Of a stretch of 64,000 nt of DNA, positions 29,229-39,631 are shown in pieces (the first letter of the stretch is position 1; every line of letters starts with the position of its first letter). This stretch comes from Ophiostoma sp. CBS 140.51 (taxonomy: Eukaryota; Ascomycota; Sordariomycetes; Ophiostomatales; Ophiostomataceae): NCBI GenBank assembly GCA_029298735.1, contig JANSLP010000027.1, positions 124,001 through 188,000 on the forward strand, given 5' to 3'. The notes below the pieces were generated by a model. The model saw only the letters and a program-made list of their open reading frames with translations. It was not told where the DNA came from and searched no databases. The position numbers were made by a program, and so were the translations under genes.

Positions 29229-32200
29229 AATGGAAGAGATGAGAGTTGACGTGTACGATAGGAGTGTTTTACGTGTGTTTGTTTTTACAAAGCATGGTGG
29301 TTTGACGGAAGGATACGGAAATTGGGCAGGTAATGGGCAAAGGGGGGGAGAGGATGGGGACTCGGGAGGAAGGGATATGGACATCAAGGTGTAAGGCGAA
29401 GAAGGGCAACGAAGGAAACTGTACGACTACGGTAATTTGCATGGAAAACGGGATGATGTCGCTCAGGTGGCCGGATTTCGAAAAAAGGGTGTACTAGGCG
29501 AATGTTAGGTTTATGTTTCTGTTTCTGTTTCTGTAGTTTTATTTGCATCTACTGATTTGCTTTCTACTGCCTTGGCTGATTTTTCGTGATGTTTGTTTAC
29601 ATTTTGATACCGACCGGTGTGAGGTGATGGCGCAAGATAGAGAAAGGCTGTTTTCGGTGAGCAGGGGATGTCCCTTTGTTTCATGGTGCTTGATCCTTGT
29701 CTCGTCTCTGTCTGTTCCTGTCTATGCCGATAAACTCGACACTATCGAGACCACCATTACATAGCGTCAACTCTTAAAGTGATAGTCTACATTGCTGGAC
29801 AGTTGACACTTGCTGAAAGACGCGTCTTGTCGACCGGACGCGTCTTCTTGAACGACAACATCTCTATTTAGCTCGCATTTTTGTAAAATAATGTACACCA
29901 CAGATTTGATAGGCGAAGCGACCATGCCATGTCGAGATCGCGACCTATTTTCGTCGAGAGATAAGAAGGTGAGAGGGCCAGAGAGTACACCAAAGGTTGG
30001 CCGTTCACTGACCAAGTTGTTCGGTACAGAGTCGACTCTACAAAAATATACGTCACATGCAAGGGTGTCTTGTCTGTCTTTGGCTTCGAAAGAAAAGCGC
30101 TTCTTAATTTGGCTCACAGACTTTTATTCTGCCGGCTCGTTTCGGGGAAACAGTGACGAGAGTGAGAACAAATAGCAGCACAGGAACAGGCACGGGGAGG
30201 GGTGTCAGTGTCAGAGTGTATTCTGGAAGACAAGAAAGAGCACGCAAAAAGAGGATACAAAGTACATACGCTGCCAGTTTGCTTCTATTCTTGGCAAATC
30301 CGTAGGAAGTAAAACAGAACCCCATGACACGATTTGAAGCGGCAAATAGGACAGCATAGAAGCATAAGTGACGGCTGTTCCAATATTATGTCATCCTTGC
30401 CTGCACTTTTGCTTGCACCTGGTTGCGCAGGGTCTTGTTTCGTCATCGCTCTGGACGGTTGCATATACTTATGTCGTAGTTCGTACGTTCGTACATCCTT
30501 TTGGTTTAAGCAGTACGTACCGGGCGTGCCCTTTCAAGTCTTCCACTCTTCCACCCTTTGTATCGGAAGAAAGGGTGAGAAAGGGGGATTGGTCACTTGC
30601 CTCGCGCCCAGGGACCCCTCAGACGCCTCTCCTCACATTGTCTCCTCACTCTTTCTTCTCCTCTTCCCCTTGTCCATCCAGCGGGCGGCTGGATGGCACA
30701 TGCCTTCGAGTGGCTTTCTTCTTTTCTCTTCTATTCTCTTCTATTCTCTTCTATTCTCTTCTATTCTCTTCTATTCTCTTCTATTCTCTTTCTACTCCTT
30801 CTACTCTTTGTCGCTTCGCTGTTCCCCCTTGTCCCTTCAGTCCTCCATCTTGTATTATCCCTCAACTGCCTCAAAATGACGGGTACAAACATGCCTCGTA
30901 ACACGATGTACACATGTTACTCCAGACTATCGATATCTCAATATGGAGTATGGAGTACTGTTATCGCGTTCTTGGGCAGAGTGGACAAGAGAGATCGCGC
31001 AAGCAGACAACGCGGCTTGACTTTCCGAAGAGGGAAAACCCTGGAAGTGCATCGGCTGATTTGGAGAGGGGAGAAAGGCTGCCTGTAAGCCTGTGAAGAG
31101 GCTGGAAAGGGGGTCGAAGGTGTGGTGCAGGCGCAGGCACTGGTTGGCCTCGTTCCTTCTTGAGTGCGCATTCACTGATTGCAGTGATCTTCCCCTCATT
31201 GTCTCCGCGTGGAGTCACAGCCGCTGGTGCCGGGCGGTGCAGGAGAAGGGCAGAAGGGTAAGGAGGAGCAGCAATGACGAACAGAAAGACGAGAGACACG
31301 AGTGGGGGCGGCAAGTGCACGCTGCCAAGGCGACTTCCACTAACAGGCTAGCCCAAGGTCGGCCCTATGACAGCATCGGCCAGGCATTGTGGGGTCAGAC
31401 AGGCGCAGCCTGCCTCCTGCCTACGATAAGAACGAGTTGTAAGTGGGAGGGGCGTGGCCGAGCGTGGTTACCAGAAAAGGAACAGGACAAGAGGACAGGA
31501 GAAACAGAAGGCGGGCAAGACGGGCAGAATGATCCAGTCTGGGCAAGCCGGATTTACCCAGGCTATCGCTGGTCTGGTCTGGTCGCGACTTCCCTCTTCT
31601 CGTCGCGTCATAACTTCTCACAGACTACGGACTCAGGCTGGACCATGTTTGGACATCCTGTTCAACGACGGCAGGAGCGACAGGGGTAGTACATGACGAT
31701 GAGAGGAAGACTACACAGAAAGAGAACAAGGACAGGGCATCAAAACGAGCCCAAACATGACCAGACACAGACAGACCAAACAGTGTCTGAGCAGACAGTG
31801 TCAGAAGTACACATTCGCCATCGTGCTTCCAAACATAGCCCTTCGTAGCCGATGCCGATAGCCATCTGACGAGCGATTCTAGCAGTGTTCACTCGATCTC
31901 TTTGTACTCCGTACCTTCCTTCCCTCTTTCATTCCCTTCGCTCCTGCCACGCCGACCAACCAATCCGGCCATGCCCTTCTCCCTTTCTCTCTCCTTCGCT
32001 CTTTCCTGGTCAACTTGTCTGCGCCTTTATCGTAATCTGACGCTTAGCCGCCGTATGCAGCCTGGCGTTCCTGGTCTCCCGTATGTGGACTAGAAATCAG
32101 GTCCCCGAGGTGACCCCCTTCCTTGTCCTTCCCTCCTGCCTCGCCTGCCCACCCACACTAGTCGTGGACATAATAGCACAAGATAGACAGCAGTCGCGAA

Positions 32201-32753
32201 ACCCACGCCTCCCACACCCCTTTTCCCTTTTTGGACGGATTCCCTCTTTCACCCGAACGGCATCAGCAGCCAACATTGCGACAGGCAAATGACCCAAGTC
32301 CCTCCTTCTTCACGAGGCAAGAGACAGTTAATAAATAACACGCCTAGACACACTCTTTCCTCTTCCTTCCTCTTTCTATTTTTTCTTTCCTCTTCCTCTT
32401 CCCTATACACAGGCAACACACTGAACACCAACAACATCCACCTACGAGTACAAGATACAACCGTCACTAGTCCAGGCACAAGGCTATCAACGGCGTCCCT
32501 TCTTTTTATCGCTTATCAGTCAACACAACAACCGCCACCTCTGTTAATAAACAGCCGTCATCTCCTCGGCACGTCACCAGTCGCCAGTCACAAGCGATAC
32601 AACGCACAAAAATACACTTGACACGACCTGTACATCTCTGCGTCACAAGTCTCTTTTCGTGACTTGCTCTGTTCTGTATTGATACTCTCTTCTCGACAAC
32701 CTCGACAACCTACCTTATCTTCCTTATCTTTTCCACCTCCCCTTATCACCACA
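29229..32753. other. Gene-free 3.5-kb intergenic region
   Basis: No supported gene on either strand. Longest frames (such as one of ~200 codons near 31.1-31.7 kb, plus strand) have no family resemblance and irregular composition. The right third is pyrimidine-rich on the plus strand and is probably the promoter and long leader of the small gene at 32754. A 10-bp tandem array at 30731-30790 is listed separately. A long non-coding RNA cannot be excluded. Confidence 0.45.
30731..30790 (+). repeat. Six perfect tandem copies of CTATTCTCTT
   Basis: The 10-bp unit repeats six times without mismatch, preceded by a variant copy (CTTTTCTCTT, 30721-30730) and followed by decayed CTACTCCTT units. It is a pure pyrimidine-rich strand, so triplex or nucleosome-excluding behaviour is possible (inference). 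Confidence 0.9.
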
Positions 32754-33383
32754 ATGTCCACCCAGCACGACCGCGACCTCCGCTCTGCCCACATCGACTA
32801 CAAACGCAACAAGGACCAGCTGGCCAAGTGGGAACACGGCGCCCGCGGACTACATATCGCCGAGTCCGGTCCTTTGCGGGAGGGAACAACGGTCGAGTCG
32901 TTCCGCCCTTGCAAGCCCTTGGTCAGATACTGGGTCATGCCCAACAACAACATCCAGAAGCCGTTTCGGGGCAACCGGACCAACCTGCCCGTGTCCCGGC
33001 ACCGCGAGACGTCGCAGGCCTTGAAGGAGCTGCAGGAGAGTAAGAAGATGACGACGTCGGATATTCTTCTTCAGGCGCCGGCGCAGCCGGTGCGCTCCCC
33101 ACCTACCCCTCTGGACGGTCCCCCCGACCTGGTCTACTCTTACGACCTTGCCTCCAGCCCCGCCACCGCCCTGACACTTGACGCCTTCATCAAGACCCCC
33201 TCGGCGCGCTCCACGGAGAAAATGATCAAGAACGAGTACGAAGTGGTGGACGCCAACGGCGAGGCGGTGCACGGCCGGAAGGCGCGGCAGGTTCTGCGGG
33301 AGGCGGCTGCATCGAGCAACTCACCGGTGACGAAGCCAAAGCTGATTGAAGTCGTTGACGAGGACGACTTTGAGCTCGTCTAG
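32754..33383 (+). CDS. Small conserved-looking fungal protein of unknown function
   Basis: Intronless 209-residue protein whose family is not recognised. The N-terminal 90 residues look ordered and rich in aromatic and basic residues (LRSAHIDYKRNKDQLAKW, VRYWVMPNNNIQKPFRGNR), followed by a helix (about 83-100) and a Pro-rich linker. The C-terminus is acidic and hydrophobic (KLIEVVDEDDFELV) and could be a short binding motif. No signal peptide or membrane segment is seen. Start context CATCACCACAATG-like (TTATCACCACA before the ATG) is strong, codon use matches neighbouring genes (C/G-ending), and the frame is clean to the stop. It stands alone with ~3.5 kb of non-coding DNA upstream, which is typical of regulated genes. 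Confidence 0.75.
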   Translation: MSTQHDRDLRSAHIDYKRNKDQLAKWEHGARGLHIAESGPLREGTTVESFRPCKPLVRYWVMPNNNIQKPFRGNRTNLPVSRHRETSQALKELQESKKMTTSDILLQAPAQPVRSPPTPLDGPPDLVYSYDLASSPATALTLDAFIKTPSARSTEKMIKNEYEVVDANGEAVHGRKARQVLREAAASSNSPVTKPKLIEVVDEDDFELV

Positions 33384-34498
33384 AGTGACACCGACACTCT
33401 CCTTCTTTCTTCTTTCTTCTTCCTTCTTCCTTCTTCTTCTTTCTATTGTCTGCATACGACTCGGCGTTCTTTTCTTCGGTTTCTATCTGGTCTGTCAGCG
33501 GGGAGTTCTTTTGTAATGGGTAGGGCTAGCATCTCAGTCGGATGAGTCTGTTGCGATGGGTTGGGTTCTCTTTTATTATTTATCTTATTACTACTATTAC
33601 CTTTAACTGGGCTCATACAGTCTGTACTCTTTATATCACATTTTCTTTTCTCTCTTCTCATTTCTCATACGACCGTTTTTTCGCATTAGGCTGGCCTTGT
33701 CGTCTTTTCTCTTTTTTCCCTTTTCCTATTCACCTATTCGTACTCTTTTATCCTACGTCTGTTCTGTACTTGTAAATAGCATTCACCACCTCGCATTCGC
33801 AATCGTCTTTTGCTTATGCGCTGACATTGAGATAACTCATCCCAAGAGAAATACAACTCTCACCTACTGCCTCATCGGCCAATACTATCTTCTATTTTCT
33901 TTCTCAGAAATCTCTTGTCACTTATATGCTTTGTGACATATTTTAGCCTCTTAAAAAAACGTCAATAGACCCCAATAAGTGCATACTTTCAATAAACTCA
34001 ATAAAACGGCAAGATGCTGCACCGAAGACTCCGTATTACTGCCTCCGTTTCCTGCTCCGTCCTTTGTCGGCTCGTTTCTCGTATACATCGAACTGTGACA
34101 GGCTCGCTCTGGCGTACTGACAGGCGGGCTGGCGTGTTGTTTCAGCGGTTTCTGCCCTGGACAGACCTGGACGCTAGCGGCTTGCCGTCGGAGGCTACTG
34201 CACGCGTCGTATTCTGTAATACGGCAATCCTGCCGCCTAACGGGAGCAACAGAGAGCTTACAACGGTGGTCCCACTTTTCTTTCCTCAGCTCTATTGAGG
34301 TCCCTCTGCTCTTTCCTCCTTCAACGAAGACATCCCATGGTGAGGCCATTGGCATGCAGCATTGCGAAGCTCTGTTGGTTGCAGCTTCCCTTTTTCGACG
34401 ATTTTCAGTCGCTCTTCCCAACCTCTTGTTAAAAAGGGGCGCATCTCTCTTCTCGTCTCTCCTCTTGAAATCGAGCATCACCATCAACCAGCACCACG
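33384..34498. other. 3' region of the small gene and promoter of prenylcysteine oxidase
   Basis: T-rich 3'-UTR-like sequence up to about 33950, then a leader rising in C/T content to the ATG at 34499. No gene recognised. Confidence 0.5.
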
Positions 34499-36229
34499 AT
34501 GAAGCTCTCCACGCTGTTTATCGCAGCAGCTGGCTTGCTGACGGCGGCTGCGGCATCCGAATCTTACGACTCTTCCGACTCCTCAAAACCCCGTCGGATT
34601 GCCATTATTGGCGCCGGTGCTGCAGGTGCCTCGACGGCCTACCATCTTCGCCAATTCGCCGACCAGGATGGCGTCGCCGTCAACATTACCCTGTTTGAGA
34701 AAACAGACCGCATCGGCGGACGGACTCTGACGGCCCACGCCTACGACGACCCCAACCAGCCCGTCGAGCTCGGCGCGTCCATCTTTGTCGAGGTCAATGC
34801 CATCCTGTGGAACGCCGCCTCCGAGTTTAGCTTGCCGCTCATCCCGGCCGGCGGCAACGACGACGATGGTGGACTCTTGGGGATTTGGGATGGTGATCGC
34901 TTCGTGTACACACAGGACGACCGCTCCTACGGCTGGTGGAATCTGGTCAAGCTCTTTTGGAATTACGGCTCGGCGCCCTACCGCGCCAACAAGCTCATGC
35001 AGGCGACCATTCGCCGGTTTTTGTCGCTGTATGAAGCGCCCTACTTCCCCTTCCGCTCGCTCACCACGCGCGCCTACGAGCTCGAGTTGGCGTACGTCAC
35101 CTCCCAGACGGGCGCCCAATTCTTGGAGGCCAACAAAGTGAGCGACGCTTTCAGTCACGACATTGTCCAAGCCAGCACACGTGTCAACTATGCGTCTAAC
35201 CTGGCCCGCATTCACGGCTTGGACGCCATGGTTGCCCTGGCCCCCGCCGGTGCCTCGCAGATCCGCGGCGGTAACTGGCAAATCTTTGACCGCATGGCGC
35301 GCGCGAGCGGCGCCGACATCCACCTCAATACGTCGGTTGCCTCCATCGACTGTGTGGACGGGACCGAGCCGCCAAACAGCAAGTATGTGCTGAAGACGAC
35401 CAACGCTGCTGGTGTTGCGGAGGAAGACGAGTACGACAACATTGTCGTGGCCACGCCGTACCAGTTTAGCAAGATCTCGACGGGCGACGGCGTTTTGCAG
35501 ACCGCCATTGACGAGATTCCCTATGTCCAGCTGCACGTCACTCTCTTTGCGTCCCCGCTGCGACCCAGTCCGGCTTTCTTTGGGCTGGAGCCCGGTACTC
35601 CCGTGCCAACAACGGTGCTCACCACGCTGGCCGACGACGACGACGATCAGGGCTCGTCGGGTGCTGACGGGTCCGGCAAGGCGGGCTTCTTTTCGGTCAG
35701 CACGCTGAGACGCGCCATCAACCCGGACACCTTGCGGGAGGAGTATCTCTACAAGATTTTCTCGCCGGAAAAGGTGACGCCCGAGTTTTTGTCCAAACTG
35801 TTTGGTGTGGAGGTGCCGGAGTCGTTCACATCGACCGAGCCGAAGGCGAGGGAGGAGAACGAATCAGAGACGACGTCAGAATCGGAGGCTGACGCCTCCT
35901 CCTCCGTTCCCGTCATTTCGTGGTACTTCCCCCACGTCTTCTACAGCTACCCCAAGGCGTACCCCCGCGTCACCTTCCAGGACCCCGTCGTCGGCGACGG
36001 TCTCTACTACACGTCCGGCATCGAGAGCTTCATCTCGACCATGGAGACGAGCGCGCTGATGGGCAAGAATGTGGCGCGACTGATTGTGGATGACATTCAG
36101 GGACTGACGACAGGTGAGGCCGTGCCCGAAGGGTGGGAGGCAGCAAAGGAGTCGACGACTACGAAGGACGGAAAGAAGATTGCCGGTCTGCGGCCAGACC
36201 ATGGCCAACAAGTTGTGGGCGAGCTGTAG
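34499..36229 (+). CDS. Prenylcysteine oxidase/lyase (secretory or lysosomal type)
   Basis: Intronless 576-residue FAD enzyme that cleaves the thioether of farnesyl- or geranylgeranyl-cysteine released by turnover of prenylated proteins (giving cysteine, an aldehyde and H2O2). Residues 1-19 are a classic signal peptide (MKLSTLFIAAAGLLTAAAA), placing the enzyme in the secretory or vacuolar lumen. The FAD motif GAGAAG is at residues 38-43, followed by FEKTDRIGGRT. The family-specific ELGASIFVEVNAILWNAA and GGNWQIFDRMARASGA segments are present, and the C-terminus contains YTSGIESFISTMETSALMGK. Low-complexity acidic and Ser/Glu-rich inserts occur at about 380-395 and 445-467. Length is somewhat above human PCYOX1 (505) because of these inserts. 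Confidence 0.88.
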   Translation: MKLSTLFIAAAGLLTAAAASESYDSSDSSKPRRIAIIGAGAAGASTAYHLRQFADQDGVAVNITLFEKTDRIGGRTLTAHAYDDPNQPVELGASIFVEVNAILWNAASEFSLPLIPAGGNDDDGGLLGIWDGDRFVYTQDDRSYGWWNLVKLFWNYGSAPYRANKLMQATIRRFLSLYEAPYFPFRSLTTRAYELELAYVTSQTGAQFLEANKVSDAFSHDIVQASTRVNYASNLARIHGLDAMVALAPAGASQIRGGNWQIFDRMARASGADIHLNTSVASIDCVDGTEPPNSKYVLKTTNAAGVAEEDEYDNIVVATPYQFSKISTGDGVLQTAIDEIPYVQLHVTLFASPLRPSPAFFGLEPGTPVPTTVLTTLADDDDDQGSSGADGSGKAGFFSVSTLRRAINPDTLREEYLYKIFSPEKVTPEFLSKLFGVEVPESFTSTEPKAREENESETTSESEADASSSVPVISWYFPHVFYSYPKAYPRVTFQDPVVGDGLYYTSGIESFISTMETSALMGKNVARLIVDDIQGLTTGEAVPEGWEAAKESTTTKDGKKIAGLRPDHGQQVVGEL

Positions 36230-37289
36230 ATGCTTCCACTGTTTCGAATTGTTTTGTCACGACTTTGTCTTTTGCGATAGCTTTTTTTTGGATCAAATTG
36301 GATATCTTAGACCGTCTTGGGTCAATGGTTGTTTACTCTCTTCTCACATTACTTCTCAACTTGATTAGTATGGACGACGTGACATGGTGCTCTCTCACCC
36401 ATCAGCCGGATTTTGGCGGAGAATGAAACATCTCCAAACCCGTTGACGATTATCTTACAGGTGAAATAACCACTACAAAAAAGATGCCATCTCACGACAT
36501 ATTAAAAGCAAAGATAATCAAACCGAACGAACTCCGCTCCGTATGCAGCACGTGCCAACCAATGCAGCTCGATGCAGTGCACGAAAACACAAACACACAA
36601 ACACACAATCCACTTTTCAAATGTCGAGCTGACAAATTAAGCGTGACCACGAAAGTGGCTTTGAAATAAAAGCGAGTAAGAAAACAGAAACAGACCAACA
36701 GACGACGACGGCCAAAATGGCCTTAGAGTGCCGAAATAGGCAATTGGTGGATGTTCTAATCTAAACTCTAAGTCAACGCCAGAATGAACGAAAAAAAGAA
36801 GACGGACGACAAACGGACAAATAAAACAGGACGACATAGACGAGAGAAGCGAGAGACAAGAAGCGAGCAAGATCTCAATCAGATCAGATTACGCAAGCCC
36901 GCTGCCATTGCACCTTGTTGTCTCGAGCAACCAGAGAGTACGCGGGCTGGTCGATTTGGTATGATACTTTGGGCGGTTGCGCCATTCTTGCGCTGACAAA
37001 TTGGCCTCTTACACCCCTCTTGTTCCCTCAATCACCAACAACACCACGCATACCACACAATAGTGCTCCAATGGTGCTCCAATAGTTGAAAGCCACCGGC
37101 ATTGGAGAGTATGATGCAGTATGTGCCCGGATTGGTATAAATGAATGATGTCTCTTGTTGGCAAGGATGAATTAAAATAAGCTTGAGCTTGCATCAAGCA
37201 TCACCACATCAATTGCCTCAGCCCTGTCACCACTTACGCACTTACACACACCTACACCAGTTACACTGACATCTACACCCACCACCACA
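36230..37289. other. Intergenic region and promoter of the Gal80-like gene
   Basis: No gene recognised. The left part is a 3' UTR and AT-rich spacer; the right 200 bp is the promoter with a TATA element (listed separately) and a CA-rich leader before the ATG at 37290. Confidence 0.5.
37136..37141 (+). promoter_or_regulatory. TATA box (TATAAA) of the Gal80-like gene
   Basis: A TATAAAT element 149 bp before the ATG, followed by a leader that becomes CA/CAC-rich. Spacing fits a start of transcription near 37170 and a ~120-nt leader (inference). Confidence 0.5.
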
Positions 37290-38534
37290 ATGGTCATCAA
37301 GGTCGCCCTCGTCGGCTTGTCTGCCCGCGCCGCCACCAGCTGGGCCAGCCGTGCCCACCTGCCCTATCTCCTTTCGGACCAGGGCCGCAAACAGTACCAG
37401 ATCGTGGCGCTGCTCAACTCGAGCGTTGATGCTGCTCGAGAGGCCATTAAGCATTACGGTTTGCCGTCCGACACAACGGCAGCCTACGGCGACCCAGACG
37501 CACTAGCTACCGATATCTTGGGCGGGCAAATCGAAGTCAACCTCGTGTCCACCGCAACGCGCGTGGATGTGCATTACCCCATAGTACAGCCCATCCTGAA
37601 AGCGGTAGCGGCCAAACGGTCGTCCGCCCCCAAGGACTTTGGCGTATTTGTGGAGTGGCCGTTGGCGGCGAACCTGAAGGAGGTGGCTGAACTCACCGAT
37701 CTTGTGAAAGACGGCAACATCAAGTCGATCGTCGGCCTGCAAGGCCGCGTGTCACCGGTGTACCTGGCCGTCCGGGACTTGATTGCGTCTGGCCGCATCG
37801 GCCGTGTTCTCAGTAGTGACGCCCGCGCCAATGGCGGATCCGTGTCGCGTTCGGCCCTGTCTGAGTCCCTAGGTTACTTTTTGGACCGGTCGGTGGGCGG
37901 CAACATCATTACGATTGGTCTGGGGCACACAATCGACTCGATCCAGGCGGCCATTGGAGAATTAAGTGGTACCCAGTCACAGGCGCAGCTGCAGCGCCCC
38001 AAGATTGACCTGCGCAAGCCGGGCGAAAAGGAGGGCGAGTGGATTGTCACAAAGACGGTGACGTCGGACGTGCCGGACCTGATTACGGTGTTGGGCAAGC
38101 TTACCCCCAAACAGGGCAGCGGGAAGGAATACTTCTCCGACGGCACCGCCACGTTCCAGATTCGCTTCGTGCGCGGCGAGCCCTTCCCCGGCGAGCCGGG
38201 CTACGTGTTGACAGTCGCCGGCGAAAAGGGCGAGCTGCGGCTGGTGTCGCCCGGTGGGCCCTCGATCCAGGCGTTTGGCGGCGGCGGCAACAATGAGGGG
38301 CCGACATTGATCAAGCTGTCGGTGCACGACTATGAGAGTGGCAAAGTCGAAGAGGTGCCCTGGCAGTGGCAGGACTGGCAGAGCACGCTGGAGCCCGTGC
38401 CGGCGCGCAACATTGGCCAGCTGTACGAGGCGTATGCTGCTGGTCGCGAAGCGGATTATGCGACGTTTGCCGATGCGCAGGCGCGGCACGAGCAGATTGA
38501 AGGCTGGCTGAATGAGTTTGAGAAGAGGGAGTAA
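37290..38534 (+). CDS. Gfo/Idh/MocA oxidoreductase, Gal80-like
   Basis: Intronless 414-residue protein with an N-terminal Rossmann fold (VALVGLSARAATSWASRAHL, with the glycine pattern altered as in Gal80) and a Gal80/GFO-type C-terminal domain (VEWPLAANLKEVAEL, then the GGNIITIGLGHTID block). In Saccharomyces Gal80 is a catalytically silent repressor. In filamentous fungi, which lack the Gal4-Gal80 switch, such homologues are usually annotated as putative NAD(P)-dependent dehydrogenases. Whether this one binds NAD(P) productively is not clear from sequence: the catalytic Lys of the EKP motif seen in active members is replaced, the local sequence being VEWP. A regulatory or moonlighting role is therefore possible. 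No sugar gene is adjacent. Confidence 0.8.
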   Translation: MVIKVALVGLSARAATSWASRAHLPYLLSDQGRKQYQIVALLNSSVDAAREAIKHYGLPSDTTAAYGDPDALATDILGGQIEVNLVSTATRVDVHYPIVQPILKAVAAKRSSAPKDFGVFVEWPLAANLKEVAELTDLVKDGNIKSIVGLQGRVSPVYLAVRDLIASGRIGRVLSSDARANGGSVSRSALSESLGYFLDRSVGGNIITIGLGHTIDSIQAAIGELSGTQSQAQLQRPKIDLRKPGEKEGEWIVTKTVTSDVPDLITVLGKLTPKQGSGKEYFSDGTATFQIRFVRGEPFPGEPGYVLTVAGEKGELRLVSPGGPSIQAFGGGGNNEGPTLIKLSVHDYESGKVEEVPWQWQDWQSTLEPVPARNIGQLYEAYAAGREADYATFADAQARHEQIEGWLNEFEKRE

Positions 38535-38844
38535 GCACGACGAGGAGGCGTAAGATATAACATAGAGAACACGAACAGAAGACACAAAAAAAGAATCAAT
38601 AACACTATAACGAACAAATCGAAAGTAATAGGAAAAGGAAGAGCAAGGCAAATATGACAAGATATTCCCAGTACAAGAAACCAGTACAGAAACAAGGAAG
38701 TGTAAAAGAGAAGCAAAATGAAACAATGAACAAATCCCATCCATCCAAAAACGCCTTTGTGTTTCCACCTTTTTTGTGCTTTTGTTATGTTGTTTTAGGG
38801 GAGGTAGGTGTCGTCACGTACGGTCGAGCAGAGACAGAGGTCGG
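38535..38844. other. Convergent spacer
   Basis: A-rich then T-rich 3'-UTR-like sequence between the Gal80-like gene (+) and GAR1 (-). Nothing else is seen. Confidence 0.6.
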
Positions 38845-39631
38845 TTAGTAACCGCCCCGGCCACGGCTACCGCCGCGCGAGAAACCACCGCTGCCACCAC
38901 GGCCGCCGCTCGAGAAGCCGCCGCGCGAGCCACCACGGGAGAAGCCACCACCAGAGCCGCCGCGACCGCCGAAACCGCCGCCGCCGCCACGGGAGAAGCC
39001 ACCGCTACCACCGCGGCCACCACCACTGAAACCACCACGACCGCGAGGAGCACCGCGACCACGGCCACCGAACCCGCCGCGACCGCCAGCACCGCCCATG
39101 CCGGGCTTCTTGACCCGCTTCTCGGTGCCCGGTGGGGGCTTGGGCTTGGGAATAAAACGCTCAAAGGGCAGCAGCTTGTCGGAGCTCAGGTAAAACTTGT
39201 CGCCGGCCTTGAAGGAGGTGGCCTGGATGCCCTCCGAGGGCTTGATGGTGAAGTAGACCTGGTTGATGGGGCCCAGGACCTCGTCGACTTTGCCGACGTT
39301 GGTCTTGTTCTCCAAAAACACGAAAGCGTTGAACTGGGGAATCTTGGCCGCGTTGACGCTCTTGCAGACCATTTCGCCCTCGCAGGCGTGGACAAAGGCG
39401 CCCATTTCGACGACGGAGGCCGGGGGGCCCATGTCACGGGGAGCGAAACCGCCGCGGCCTACCAGAAAGAACACGAGCGTTAGCGAGTGTTTGCAATGAG
39501 GCCGACAGGCCTCGTCAATAAGACAATGTCGGTGGGCATTGTCAATCTCTAAACTGCTTGTTTGACTTACCGCCACCACGGCCACCAAAGCCACCGCGAC
39601 CGCGCGGTGCGCCGCCTCCACGGAAGGACAT
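38845..39631 (-). CDS. GAR1: H/ACA snoRNP subunit Gar1
   Basis: Gar1 is one of the four core proteins of H/ACA snoRNPs (with Cbf5, Nhp2 and Nop10), needed for rRNA pseudouridylation and pre-rRNA processing in the nucleolus. Two exons, 39571-39631 and 38845-39458, encode 224 residues. The 112-nt intron (GTAAGT...GGTAG, branch GCTAAC) falls inside the N-terminal RGG box, splitting a Gly codon. The conserved Gar1/Naf1 beta-barrel contains VEMGAFVHACEGEMVCK, IPQFNAFVFLENKTNVGKVDE and INQVYFTIKPSEGI. The C-terminal ~90 residues are an uninterrupted RGG/FSRGG domain, as in yeast Gar1. The intron contains two perfect hairpins (see findings). Confidence 0.95.
39459..39570 (-). other. GAR1 intron with two perfect inverted repeats
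   Basis: Donor GTAAGT and acceptor TAG, with the branch site GCTAACG about 25 nt before the acceptor. Two back-to-back hairpins are present: 39522-39543 (7-bp stem GACAATG/CATTGTC, 8-nt loop) and 39498-39513 (6-bp stem GAGGCC/GGCCTC, 4-nt loop). Each stem is perfect. Confidence 0.8.
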
